Below are positions 1 through 12,004 of a stretch of 64,000 bases of DNA, in pieces. Made by a program: the position numbers and the translations under genes. Under the pieces are notes generated by a model that searched no databases, was not told the origin of the DNA, and saw nothing but the letters and a program-made list of their open reading frames with translations. Position 1 is the stretch's first letter. The number at the start of each line of letters is the position of its first letter. Location: positions 2,761,501 through 2,825,500 of the forward strand of contig OZ004583.1 of NCBI GenBank assembly GCA_963924555.1, read 5' to 3'. This DNA is from Crambe crambe. Its lineage: Eukaryota > Porifera > Demospongiae > Poecilosclerida > Crambeidae.

Positions 1-32
1 CACAGCAACTATCCACCTCCTCCTCCTTTCAG

Positions 33-166
33 GCTCAGCTGGGAATCTAAAGAAACCTAGCGTTCCTTCCTTCACAAATCTGTTAGTACAGCCATACGCA
101 CAGCAGCTGACCACCATCTTTCAAAAGCCTTTTGCCAACCAGTGGGCATGGTCGATCACGTTGTAA
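33..166 (+). CDS. Candidate terminal exon of an upstream gene
   Basis: A pyrimidine-rich tract followed by AG at 31-32 gives a plausible acceptor. From 33 an open frame of about 44 codons runs to TAA at 164-166, and its last residues read NQWAWSITL. It could be the last exon of a gene that begins left of the window. No family is recognised, and an exon this short could be chance. No polyadenylation signal was identified after it. Confidence 0.25.
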
Positions 167-325
167 ACGTGCAGGGGGTGCGCGCTGAACTCTCCTATAG
201 CTTGCTAGCCACCATTCTAGTGTTATTATTCAACACTATTATTACTGTAACAAGCTATCATGTACGTACGTAGCCACCAAAATGGACCACATACCATTCA
301 CTACACACATCATAACTCTACAGAT

Positions 326-636
326 AATGGCAGCACGTTCAAGCAGAAGCATCATATTCTATGAAGAAGGAAATACCAATCCAATACATAGTATAAATGT
401 CCTTACACAGGCAACCATTAATGGAAGGCAGCTCAGCTTCACGACAAGTTTTAATTTTGCTCCCCAGAAAAACTACCATATATTGATTGATGAAGGTAAT
501 CTAATTATTTTGTTCTTTATAGATAGATTGGTAAACTCAGATTATCATTATAATGTAGGCATTGTTTTGGCTACCCAGTACTGTAACTTGGAGTCTCAAG
601 GTGTCACTGATATTAATTTTTGGACATTCTCTTTTG
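326..636 (+). CDS. Two exons of an unidentified ectodomain preceding the EGF array
   Basis: An open stretch, probably starting after the AG near 325, reads to GATGAAG at 495 and is followed by GT at 496. A 63-bp intron ends with AG at 557-558, and the next exon is 559-636. The join gives ILIDEGIVLATQYCNLE and then DINFWTFSFG. The second exon ends in phase 1 (first base of a Gly/Asp codon), exactly the phase needed to join the EGF exon at 780. The alternation of aromatic and hydrophobic residues suggests a beta-sandwich ectodomain repeat, but I cannot name the family. The 5' boundary is uncertain and earlier exons probably lie outside the window. Confidence 0.45.
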
Positions 637-779
637 GTAAATGATAGTGGATGTAATGCAACATGCAACATATGTATTACGTATGTATAGCTAGATGATC
701 TTCTGACCACAGAACAAACTTTAAGTAGAGCAGTCATGTGATGATTGGTCAAATCTGATTCACATCTCTCCTCTTCCAG

Positions 780-2316
780 ACTTAGACGAATGTGGAGCTG
801 GTACTGACAACTGTGACTCTAATGCTATATGCACCAACAATCCTGGAAGCTTCACCTGTGCCTGTAACCAAGGATACGGAGTAACTTGTGTTGGTAAGAA
901 GTAAAATGGGAAAAGAGGAAAAGGTTTATCCATGTAGCTACCTATTATGATACAAGTATACAAATGCAATTTCACAATGCAGATATCGATGAGTGCACTA
1001 TTAGCACAGACAACTGTGACTCTAATGCTATATGTACCAATACTATTGGAAGCTTCACCTGTGCCTGTAACCAAGGATACAGTGGAAATGGAGTCAACTG
1101 CAATGGTATGAATAATAAAAAGTATCGATCTTCTATCATGTCATGTTATAGATATTGATGAGTGTACTGTTGGTGCTGACAACTGTGATTCTAACGCCAC
1201 ATGTACTAATATTCCTGGGAACTTCACCTGTAGCTGTAACCATGGATACAGTGGAGATGGAATAGTTTGTGATGGTAATATTGTAGCTAATAGAGCTATT
1301 GGATAGAGTTTGCCAAAAAAAAACAACCCCCAAAAAACAAACCAAACAACAACAAAACTACAAAAACAGGACTTTAATAGTTTCCATGACTTTTTTTTTT
1401 TGCTACTTTTAAGATATCAATGAGTGTGAGGAAGTCACTGACAACTGTGACTCTAATGCCACATGCACCAACATTCCTGGAAGCTTCACCTGTGTCTGTA
1501 ATCAAGGATACAGTGGAAATGGAGTCAACTGTGTTGGTATGTGTAGACACAAATTTGTACACTATTTATCCCATGTTTAATTTTACCTATAGATATTAAT
1601 GAGTGTGTAACTGGTGCTAATGACTGTGACTCAAATGCTACATGTACCAACACTCCTGGGAACTTCACCTGTGCCTGTAACCAAGGATACAGTGGAAATG
1701 GCACTTTCTGTTTGGGTAAATTTAAAATTAGTTAATCTCTTATTAGTGTTTACTCAAATTAGGTTTAAGATACCAATGCATTGTCATTAATGGCAATCTT
1801 TTTGATATCAGATGATAATGAGTGTGAGGAAGTCACTGACAACTGTGACTCTAATGCCACATGTACCAACATTCCTGGAAGCTTCATCTGTGCCTGTAAC
1901 CAAGGATACAGTGGAAATGGAGTTATTTGTGTTGGTAGGGACAAAAACCTTAGCAATATGTATCTATAGCTAGTACCTGCAATAGTCACATATGCTATTT
2001 GTACCTTATAGATATTGATGAGTGTGAAACTGGAACTGATAATTGTGATGTTGATGCTACATGTACCAACATAGCTGGGAACTTCACATGCACTTGTAAC
2101 CTAGGATATCGTGGGGATGGAGTATCATGTGATGGTGGGCTTGTATATATATAATATATAGCTACGAGGCTAGTTATTAACTCAATTTTAAAGATATAAA
2201 TGAGTGTGATGAATGCACTGACAACTGTGACTCTAATGCTACATGCACCAATACTCCTGGGAGCTTCACCTGTGCCTGTAACCAAGGATACAGTGGAGAT
2301 GGAGTAACTTGTGTTG
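780..2316 (+). CDS. EGF unit 0: eight cbEGF exons
   Basis: Exons: 780-893, 983-1105 (a), 1152-1274 (b), 1414-1536 (c), 1593-1715 (d), 1812-1934 (e), 2012-2134 (f), 2194-2316 (g). The first exon is 114 bp, nine shorter than the others, because the SGD triplet before the sixth cysteine is missing (GYGVTC). It is also the only copy of its type, so it may mark the edge of the amplified region. Exons a-g define the unit repeated downstream: a starts CTISTDNC, b CTVGADNC, c CEEVTDNC, d CVTGANDC, e again CEEVTDNC after a DDNE start, f [11 protein letters not shown] and g CDECTDNC. The f donor is the weak form GTGGGC. Confidence 0.8.
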
Positions 2317-5300
2317 GTAAGTGAAATGTGATAGGATATCTGATGTGGAACCAGTAGCTAATAAATACCCCGTTTAAGGAGGTACGAATAATATTATAGC
2401 TTCAACTGTACTGCTTGTTAATGCCTGTCGTCTGATTATGTTGTGGAGGGTGGTCCTGTCCAAGCTGCTAGTATTTACTATCACTAATTAGCTCCAATAA
2501 TTACTACTATAATTGTACCATTCTCCCTAATTTTTGCCCCCAAGTGATTATTAGCCCAAATCCCAGTTGCTTAACATCAATTATCACTTATTAGCTCCTA
2601 CTCACACCCTAAGGCTCTCTTATTATTACTCATTAACTGCAATTAGGTGAACCTTGGGCTTGTCTCTCTTCGGGTAGTCTAGGGACCTTTAGGGGTTCCT
2701 AACCGTCCAGGGAGGAACTTGTTCCTCACCCCCAAAGTAGATCCTCCGTGGTTGGGAAACTATTGATGATGAGAGTAGCTACAGTACAATACATCAAGTA
2801 GATAACATTCCTGATAATCATGCTAGTTGTTCTTGTGGGGTGCGTATGTAAGCAAGAAATGCAGTGCTATTCCAGCGTCCCATTGTGCGAATCATTGAGT
2901 CTTCCATGCCAACTTTGGCCGCTGTTGTGGCAGCCCCAATTCTAAAGCTGTGCCCTGCAAAGTGTTGATACGGAAGGCCAACTGCTTCCAGGGCTAGTCT
3001 AATGTGGTGTGTAAATCTTGCTTTTGTAAGTGGTTTTCCATCGCTAAACTTGAAGAAACATCCTTCCTCTGGGCCCCTTGCTGCCATGTAAGCAACCACT
3101 CCTGAAACTGGGCATAGGAGATCTTCTGTTCTCTCCACATAGACATCCACTCCGTTTCCAAATTGGTCAGTTTTTGACCTTTTCAGTCTTACTTTAACTG
3201 TTTTTGGTGCTTGTAGGTTGTTGATTGCTATGTCGCCCCAGCTAAGGTGAGTTGACTTGTTGTAGGATGACTGTGTCAGAATAGTTATTTCTCCTGACCG
3301 GAAGAAACCGAAAAAACAGAGAACGGCCGCTGCCCACAACATCATGGTATCTCTCTCTGTGGCTTTTGCTTCCCAATGAGTGCGAATCTTGTGTAAAATA
3401 GCTGGGGTTATTGTCTGGTAGTAGGGGGTGTATGTTGAGAGTATGTTCGTTTTATACCAGATTGTATTAAACGAAGGCGAGGTAGTGATGAAAGTTCTCT
3501 TGGCTCCGGTAAGCCCAGTGTGATTTGCATTTGTCTGGTTGCTGAAAGGTATATTTTTATTGTCTGTGGAGCTAAATGTTGACAAGCTAAGTGTGAGGCG
3601 TAATAGCAGAGAATGGCTTCTGATACTGGAAAGGGTGACAGAATGGAGTAGGAGGTGCAAAAGGCTGCAAATTTTCGTAGTGCTGATTGGTAGGTCTTGT
3701 GCGTTGATGGGGCTATTCCTTGTGAACAGAAGTACTGAACAGCTGCATCCAGCTGGGGGATAACCAACCCAGATTGGGATGAAGGAGCCACTGCAAAAGA
3801 GACAGAGGTATTAGTGATGGGTTAGCATTGGCAGATTTCCTTTTTCTTTGAATGATGCCACTCTATCTCTGGATAAGTCATCTGCTAGCTCATCGTGTGA
3901 GCCTGGTATATGTGTTGCGTATAGTTGAAAATGAAACTGTGCCTCAATAAAGAAGAGGCAGCGCAGCATCTGCATTAACACTTTGTCCTGGCAGTATCTG
4001 CTGTCCAAGATTGCGACTACTGCTGCATTATCACAGTATGCCTTTATTTTGCAACCCTGCCATCCCCGACCCCAGATGACTGCTGCTATAATGATTGGAA
4101 TCAGCTCCTTTGTGGCGATGTTAAAGCCTTTGGACCTATCATCCCATTCTAGCTGGAACCAGCGTGTGTCACACCACGCTCCACATCCCCAGCTTCCTGA
4201 TGCATCCGAGGTCACACATACCTCCCTGCTGTCTTGGTGCACAATCAGGGAGGACCCATTCCAGTATGGGGCAAAAACCTTCCACCAGATCTAAATTCAG
4301 TATTGAGCCTAATGTGGTGATGTCATTGTTTGGCGACACTAAGCAGCGAGATTGCTCTTCTTAGGAAAGCCCTTCCTGATGGGCGCATGCGTGCTGCAGA
4401 GTACCGATTAGTGATTCCAGTTCTTTTCGAGTGCATGTTTTTCGCCTCTCCCATTCAGTCACTGCATCAATTAGGTGCCGCAACTTATCCTCGGGTAGCC
4501 TAAGCTCACCCCGGATCGTATCGATTATGATCCCCAAGAAGGTGATGACACTGGTAGGCCCTTCTTGTTTCTCTGGGGCTAGAGGGACCCCTAGTTCTTT
4601 GCATATTCTAACCAGGGTGTTGAGGTGTAGTGCACATATATCTGAGTCTGGTGGACCAATTATTGCAAAATCATCAAGGTAGTGGAATATACCCTCAACT
4701 CCTTCCATCGCAATGCACCATTCCAATGCGTCTGCCAGTGCATTGAAGATTTTTGGTGCAGATCGTAGTCCAAAAGGCAGCATTCCATCCACATAAAGAT
4801 TCCCACCCAGTTCCATGCCCAGCCATCTTCTATCAACTGGGGAGACAGGAACCAGCCTATATGCTGACTTGATATCTATTTTGGCTAATAAGGCTCCCTT
4901 CCCTAGTGCTAGAGCTGCCGTTGCCACCTGGTCTACTGATATATATGACATAGATGACCAATCTGGATCAATTGCATCATTTATGCTGTGCCCCTCTGGG
5001 AACGAAAGATCAGTTATTAATCTCCACTTTCCCGGTTGGTATTTTTTGGGGATTACCCCAAAACGGTTTATGTGTACCTTTGGGGCTGTGGCCTTACTGA
5101 ATGGCCCCAGTATATTACCCTTGCTCACTTCTTTTGCAATATATTCTTCAATGACTTGCTGATTCTTCATTGCTGATTGCATATTCCGGCATGCTGATTG
5201 GAACTGACGGCTTTCGTCAACTCCAATACGGAACCCTTGTTCAATACCTTTAAGTATATATGCTGCAAATTCCTTATCAGGGTGCTTCTGTAGCCTCCTC

Positions 5301-8300
5301 TGCCAAGCTGGCAGGATCAGTGGTGTAGTGAGTGGAGCAAGCCGCGGGTCAATGATGCCAGAGGACCTTTTTCCAATGCTTTGTAGCTGTAGGAGGTCTT
5401 TTGTGTACATATACAAACCATCTGCGCCTGTAGGTTGAGATTCACGTTGATATAATATCAATAATTAATAGCAAATAGCAATTATGTTAAGCCACACCCT
5501 GTTCAGGGTGGGCGGTCACGCCCAAAGGCAGAGATTCACAAAAATCATATAATAGTCTATCTAATAACCCAGGGGTAAGTATCTACATTAGATATATTAT
5601 AGTCATTTCTTCCTCTCAGGTGACTCAGGCCGGAACTTCTTTTCCATTGGTCTGTACCTGTAGCAAGCTGATGCTGGATGGGTGCCTCGGCAATTGATGC
5701 ACATATGCTCATATCTGCACGAGCTGTAACGGCACTTGTTCCCCGCTCTGCTATTAAAGAGGAGGCACACTGCCGGCTTGCTTGCAGAGTGCTGGTACTG
5801 AATAGCTGGCCTGGCATGCCTTGACAGTGATGTCTCCGGTGCATATGAGCACTCGCCTGATGTGTGATGCTCACTAGAGCAATATCTGCACCGTAAAATA
5901 GATTTTTCCCTGATATACAAGTGGAAGTCCACTTCGCCCCAGTTAAGATCTTTTGTTACAGCTGCTCTGCGCCTATAACAAGTATCGTACGTAACCCATC
6001 CTTCTCCTGTGAACGATTTGTGTGCCTTTATGATCGTCTTCTGATAGGCCATCAATTGGGGTACATAGGCGGGGTATTTTGATGCCAGGACTGCCACCAT
6101 GGAGGAATAACAGTCGATCCAGAGCAGAATGTCCGATATGGGACCTTTTCTGTAGCTCCTCCTTGGCTGGTGGCAACACTTGCTCTGTTCCACCTCTTGA
6201 AGGTGCCAGCTGTCCGGCACCAACTCTGCCATATCAACATACTCTAGGTCAAGGATTTTCTTGGCTAATTTTGGTGGAATGAACAAATTAGATGCCCGGG
6301 ATGACTGGATGACAGGGGTGACAGCAACGGTGGTGGTGGTGGTGGCTACGGACGTGGGATTGGAGATTGGGAGTGTAGTTGTAGAAGCACTGAATGTTGG
6401 GAACCACCCTAAGATGGAGGCCGGTGGGATGATATCTGCCACCTGTGATTTTGATAACAGCAGAAGTGACCATTTGCACTGCTTTGTAATTGCTAAGTTG
6501 GCAGGCCTGCCATTACCCATATATCCTCATCCAGTTATGCTACTCCAATTAGCTAAAGGCTGGCCCTGCTGCTGCGAGTGAAGTACCCTATCCTGGGGGT
6601 AATCTCATCCTGGTTGAGACAGGCATGCCATGCTGAGGTATTGCTACATATAAGTCATGAGCTTGCATGCTCTGGGTGCTGTGCTATACCACATACTGAG
6701 GGTACACTTGTCATGGTTGAGGCAGGCATGCCATGCTGAGGAATTGCTGCGAATAAGGCATCAGCATGCATGCTGTAGCCTACGGCCTGGTACATCATCA
6801 TTGATATGCATTGGAAATGGCAAGCATTCCTGTGGAAGCATCCACCTGGCTGTGAAGGCAAGCTTGCCTGCATGTGGCCAACTGTATACTCGTTGTCATG
6901 CCAATGCCTGGCTTCACTCCATCCTTATGACGGCGAACATGCTTGCTATAGGCCGTAATTTGTGACCTGCCCCTTTGTTATGCCACATTAGATTACTCAC
7001 CACGTTGGCAAAAACGTTTCATCTAGCTAGTAGGCTTCCGTGTGAAATTTTGTACCTCTAACGTGATAATGCACCTACCTTTCAAGCTAGAACTTTATTC
7101 CCAGACCCGTTATAGCTAGCATTTTTTTAAAAATGCAGCTGGCTATCTGCTTCAACTTAAACCATCTAGCTAGCTGATCCCCCAGCTTACCTAAGCCTCC
7201 TGGTGTTGTGCTTGCGGCGACCATAGTCGTAGTCGTAGTCGTGGTCGTGGCCGGGATGGTAGTCGTGGTGGTTGGTGCCACCATGCGGGTCGAGATCATC
7301 CTTTCAATGAATTCTCGCTGTGCCTGGGCGAATTCTTCCATTTCTCCCGCGTCCGGGTCCGGGTCCGTCATGTTTGATCAACGAGTTTGAGCTGGCAGTT
7401 TGAGAGAGTAGCTGGCTGGTTGCTCGGGCCCTTAGCGAAGAGTAGCTGGTATCTCTGATAATAGTAGCTGGTTGCTTGGTTGCTTTGCCTTGGCCAACTG
7501 GCTAAGCCTGGTCTTTTCTGCGCATGCGTATCACAATACAATTGCTTCCGAGTGGGCACAGCATTGTATTGCATTATGTGCTCATCCTGCTGTGGATAGG
7601 ACCTCCCTCCATTAACTCTGTTTAATGTTGGCCATTAACCATCATTATAATGATTGTATACCATATAGGTGTAGGAACTGTGGGGGCACGTACCCCCTTC
7701 CTAAAATATTTTAACAGTCCTTCAACTATAGCTATACCTAACATTGCACCTCCTCTTCGATTGTCTGCACATGTCCCACCATTCCTATAATACCATACAG
7801 ATATTGATGAATGCACTATTAGCACGGATAATTGTGACTCTAATGCCACATGTACCAACACCCCTGGGAGCTTCACCTGTGCTTGTAACCAAGGATACAG
7901 TGGAGATGGAGTTATCTGCAATGGTATGACTTTTCTGATAAGTTAAGAGTATCTTCTATCATACCATATGTCATAGATATTGATGAGTGTACTATTGGTG
8001 TTGACAACTGTGATTCTAATGCCACATGTACTAATATTCCTGGGAACTTCACCTGTAGCTGTAACCATGGATACAGTGGAAATGGAATAGTTTGTGATGG
8101 TAATGTTGTAGCTAATAGAGCTATTGGATAGAGTTTGCCAAAAAAAAAAAACACCCAAAAAAACAAACCAAACAACAACAAAACTTCAAAAACAGGACTT
8201 TAATAGTTTCCATGACTTTTTTTTTTGCTACTTTTAAGATATCAATGAGTGTGAGGAAGTCACTGACAACTGTGACTCTAATGCCACATGCACCAACATT

Positions 8301-11300
8301 CCTGGAAGTTTCACCTGTGTCTGTAATCAAGGATACAGTGGAAATGGAGTCAACTGTGTTGGTATGTGTAGATACAAATTTGTACACTATTTATCCCATG
8401 TTTAATTTCACCTATAGATATTAATGAGTGTGTAACTGGTGCTAATGACTGTGACTCAAATGCTACATGTACCAACACCCCTGGGAACTTCACCTGTGCC
8501 TGTAACCAAGGATTCAGTGGAAATGGGACTTTCTGTTTGGGTAAATTTAAAATTAGTTAATCTCTTATTAGTGTTTACTCAAATTAGGTTTAAGATACCA
8601 ATGCATTGTCATTAATGGCTATCTTTTTGATATCAGATGATAATGAGTGTGAGGAAGTCACTGACAACTGTGACTCTAATGCCACATGTACCAACATTCC
8701 TGGAAGCTTCATCTGTGCCTGTAACCAAGGATACAGTGGAAATGGAGTTATTTGTGTTGGTAGGGACAAAAACCTTAGCAATATGTATCTATAGCTAGTA
8801 CCTGCAATAGTCACATATGCTATTTGTACCTTACAGATATTGATGAGTGTGAAACTGGAACTGATAATTGTGATGTTGATGCTACATGTACCAACATAGC
8901 TGGGAACTTCACATGCACTTGTAACCTAGGATATCGTGGGGATGGAATATCATGTGATGGTGGGCTTGTATATATATAATATATAGCTACGAGGCTAGTT
9001 ATTAACTCAATTTTAAAGATATTAATGAGTGTGATGAAGGCACTGACAACTGTGACTCTAATGCTACATGCACCAATACTCCTGGGAGCTTCACCTGTGC
9101 CTGTAACCAAGGATACAGTGGAGATGGAGTAACTTGTGTTGGTAAGTGAAATGTGATAGGATATCTGATGTGGAACCAGTAGCCAATAAATACCCCATTT
9201 AAGGAGGTACGAATAATATTATAGCTTCAACTGTACTGCTTGTATAATGATTGTATACCATATAGGTGTAGGAACTGTGGGGGCACGTACCCCCTCCCCA
9301 AAATATTTTAACAGTCCTTCAACTATAGCTATACCTAACATTGCACCTCCTCTTCGATTGTCTGCACATGTCCCACCATTCCTATAATACCATGCAGATA
9401 TTGATGAATGCACTATTAGCACGGATAATTGTGACTCTAATGCCACATGTACCAACACCCCTGGGAGCTTCACCTGTGCTTGTAACCAAGGATACAGTGG
9501 AGATGGAGTTATCTGCAATGGTATGACTTTTCTGATAAGTTAAGAGTATCTTCTATCATACCATTATGTCATAGATATTGATGAGTGTACTATTGGTGTT
9601 GACAACTGTGATTCTAATGCCACATGTACTAATATTCCTGGGAACTTCACCTGTAGCTGTAACCATGGATACAGTGGAAATGGAATAGTTTGTGATGGTA
9701 ATGTTGTAGCTAATAGAGCTATTGGATAGAGTTTGCCAAAAAAAAAACCCCCCCAAAAAACAAACCAAACAACAACAAAACTACAAAAACAGGACTTTAA
9801 TAGTATCCATGACTTTTTTTGCTACTTTTAAGATATCAATGAGTGTGAGGAAGTCACTGACAACTGTGACTCTAATGCCACATGCACCAACATTCCTGGA
9901 AGTTTCACCTGTGTCTGTAATCAAGGATACAGTGGAAATGGAGTCAACTGTGTTGGTATGTGTAGACACAAATTTGTACACTATTTATCCCATGTTTAAT
10001 TTCACCTATAGATATTAATGAGTGTGTAACTGGTGCTAATGACTGTGACTCAAATGCTACATGTACCAACACTCCTGGGAACTTCACCTGTGCCTGTAAC
10101 CAAGGATACAGTGGAAATGGCACTTTCTGTTTGGGTAAATTTAAAATTAGTTAATCTCTTATTAGTGTTTACTCAAATTAGGTTTAAGATACCAATGCAT
10201 TGTCATTAATGGCAATCTTTTTGATATCAGATGATAATGAGTGTGAGGAAGTCACTGACAACTGTGACTCTAATGCCACATGTACCAACATTCCTGGAAG
10301 CTTCATCTGTGCCTGTAACCAAGGATACAGTGGAAATGGAGTTATTTGTGTTGGTAGGGACAAAAACCTTAGCAATATGTATCTATAGCTAGTACCTGCA
10401 ATAGTCACATATGCTATTTGTACCTTATAGATATTGATGAGTGTGAAACTGGAACTGATAATTGTGATATTGATGCTACATGTACCAACATAGCTGGGAA
10501 CTTCACATGCACTTGTAGCCTAGGATATCGTGGGGATGGAGTATCATGTGATGGTGGGCTTGTATATATATAATATATAGCTACGAGGCTAGTTATTAAC
10601 TCAATTTTAAAGATATTAATGAGTGTGATGAAGGCACTGACAACTGTGACTCTAATGCTACATGCACCAATACTCCTGGGAGCTTCACCTGTGCCTGTAA
10701 CCAAGGATACAGTGGAGATGGAGTAACTTGTGTTGGTAAGTGAAATGTGATAGGATATCTGATGTGGAACCAGTAGCTAATAATTACCCCGTTTAAGGAG
10801 GTACGAATAATATTATAGCTTCAACTGTACTGCTTGTATAATGATTGTATACCATATAGGTGTACGGTACGTTGCAAAAAATCCTTTGCAAGTCGCTCGC
10901 GAGGGGTTCGCGAAGCTTCGCGGTAGCCCATAGCTCGCGAACCTCACGAACTTCGCGACTCGCGAACTGCTGACGAGCTTCAAGTAGGCAGTGTTGTGGA
11001 GCTAGAGAGAGAGAGATGTATGTACGTACGTACGGCTAGCTACGTAGCTACAGAATGTCAGCGACTGTTAGAGTTAGTGCTGCTACCGCTAATGATGCTG
11101 CCAACACTTCCTCTCATGTTCCTACTGCTGATCCTCCCACCACCAATGATCCTTCCTCTTGTGCTCATCCAGTGATCTCTGCCGCTGTTGATCCTGCTGC
11201 TGGTACTTCTACCACTGATGCTGACAATTCTCCCTCTAATCCTCCTGCTAGCATTCTTTCGAAAGTAGAGTCTCCTGCTTCCTACTGCATTCGATTTGAA

Positions 11301-11969
11301 GGCAATTCGTCATCTCAGTGGGATGGGAAGGAGATTTTTGTGGAAAAAGAGTGGTTGGAGTCCCTCTACCCACGTACATCGATTACAAAGGGTCATTCTA
11401 CCTTATCCTGGGAGGCAAGGAAAAGTGAAGGAATGGAAGGGGATAGTAGTGAACTTGCCAGGAAGGTCAGCCCCTTCAACAAAAAGAAAAAGTAAGTTTC
11501 AGCATGCATAAATGCATGTACACATGTAGCTACACCTTGAGAAGTATTCAATTTTGTGTATCCATTTGATTTTCTATTGTATAATAGGGGAAAAGGTGAA
11601 GGAACAAGAAAAGGATGAAGAAGAGGATGATCAGACACCTAAAAGGAAGCGGGGAAAATCTAGGACCAAGTCAAGAGAGAGAGAGTAAGTGTATAATATT
11701 ATGGCATGATTGGATTGCATAGGCGTAAGAAAGGGGGGCAGGGGGGGCATTTGCCCCCCCCACTTTATAGATGGGGGGCATTGCCCCATCACATTCCACT
11801 CAAGTTGAAATAGCTAAAGAATTTATATCCTTAAGCAGTGATTGGAAATTTTATTTTGGTTCTTTTAATAATAATTATTATGACAAGTGTTTCAACAGTG
11901 AGCATGGTAAATACGTACCTAGTTTTGCAAGGTGCATGCACACTTGTTACAGTCTCACAGTATTACACT

Positions 11970-12004
<35 letters not shown>

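Larger units (their letters stand above)
2419..7645 (-). mobile_element. DIRS-type tyrosine-recombinase retrotransposon, degenerate
   Basis: The element interrupts the g-to-a intron between EGF units 0 and 1. Removing it restores the sequence of the other units (CTGCTTGT joined to ATAATGATTG) with no obvious target duplication, as expected for recombinase-mediated insertion. On the minus strand the order is gag-like, reverse transcriptase, RNase H, tyrosine recombinase. The termini are related in inverted orientation: GTTAATGCC on the left and GTTAATGGCC on the right complement, then GGAGGGTGGTCCTGTCC at about 2450 and GGAGGGAGGTCCTATCC at about 7600. Inverted termini favour DIRS over Ngaro. 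I see no methyltransferase domain between RNase H and recombinase. Frameshifts make this copy inactive. Confidence 0.82.

Noticed and set aside
1995..2285. Repeated antisense open frames such as one starting [16 protein letters not shown] across the plus-strand EGF exons
   Set aside because: They are complements of cbEGF exons and recur only because the exons recur. They cross splice sites of the real gene and have no independent family.
7208..7390. Valine-rich plus-strand frame across the gag N-terminus
   Set aside because: It is the complement of the Thr-rich gag segment (repeated GTC/GAC codons).
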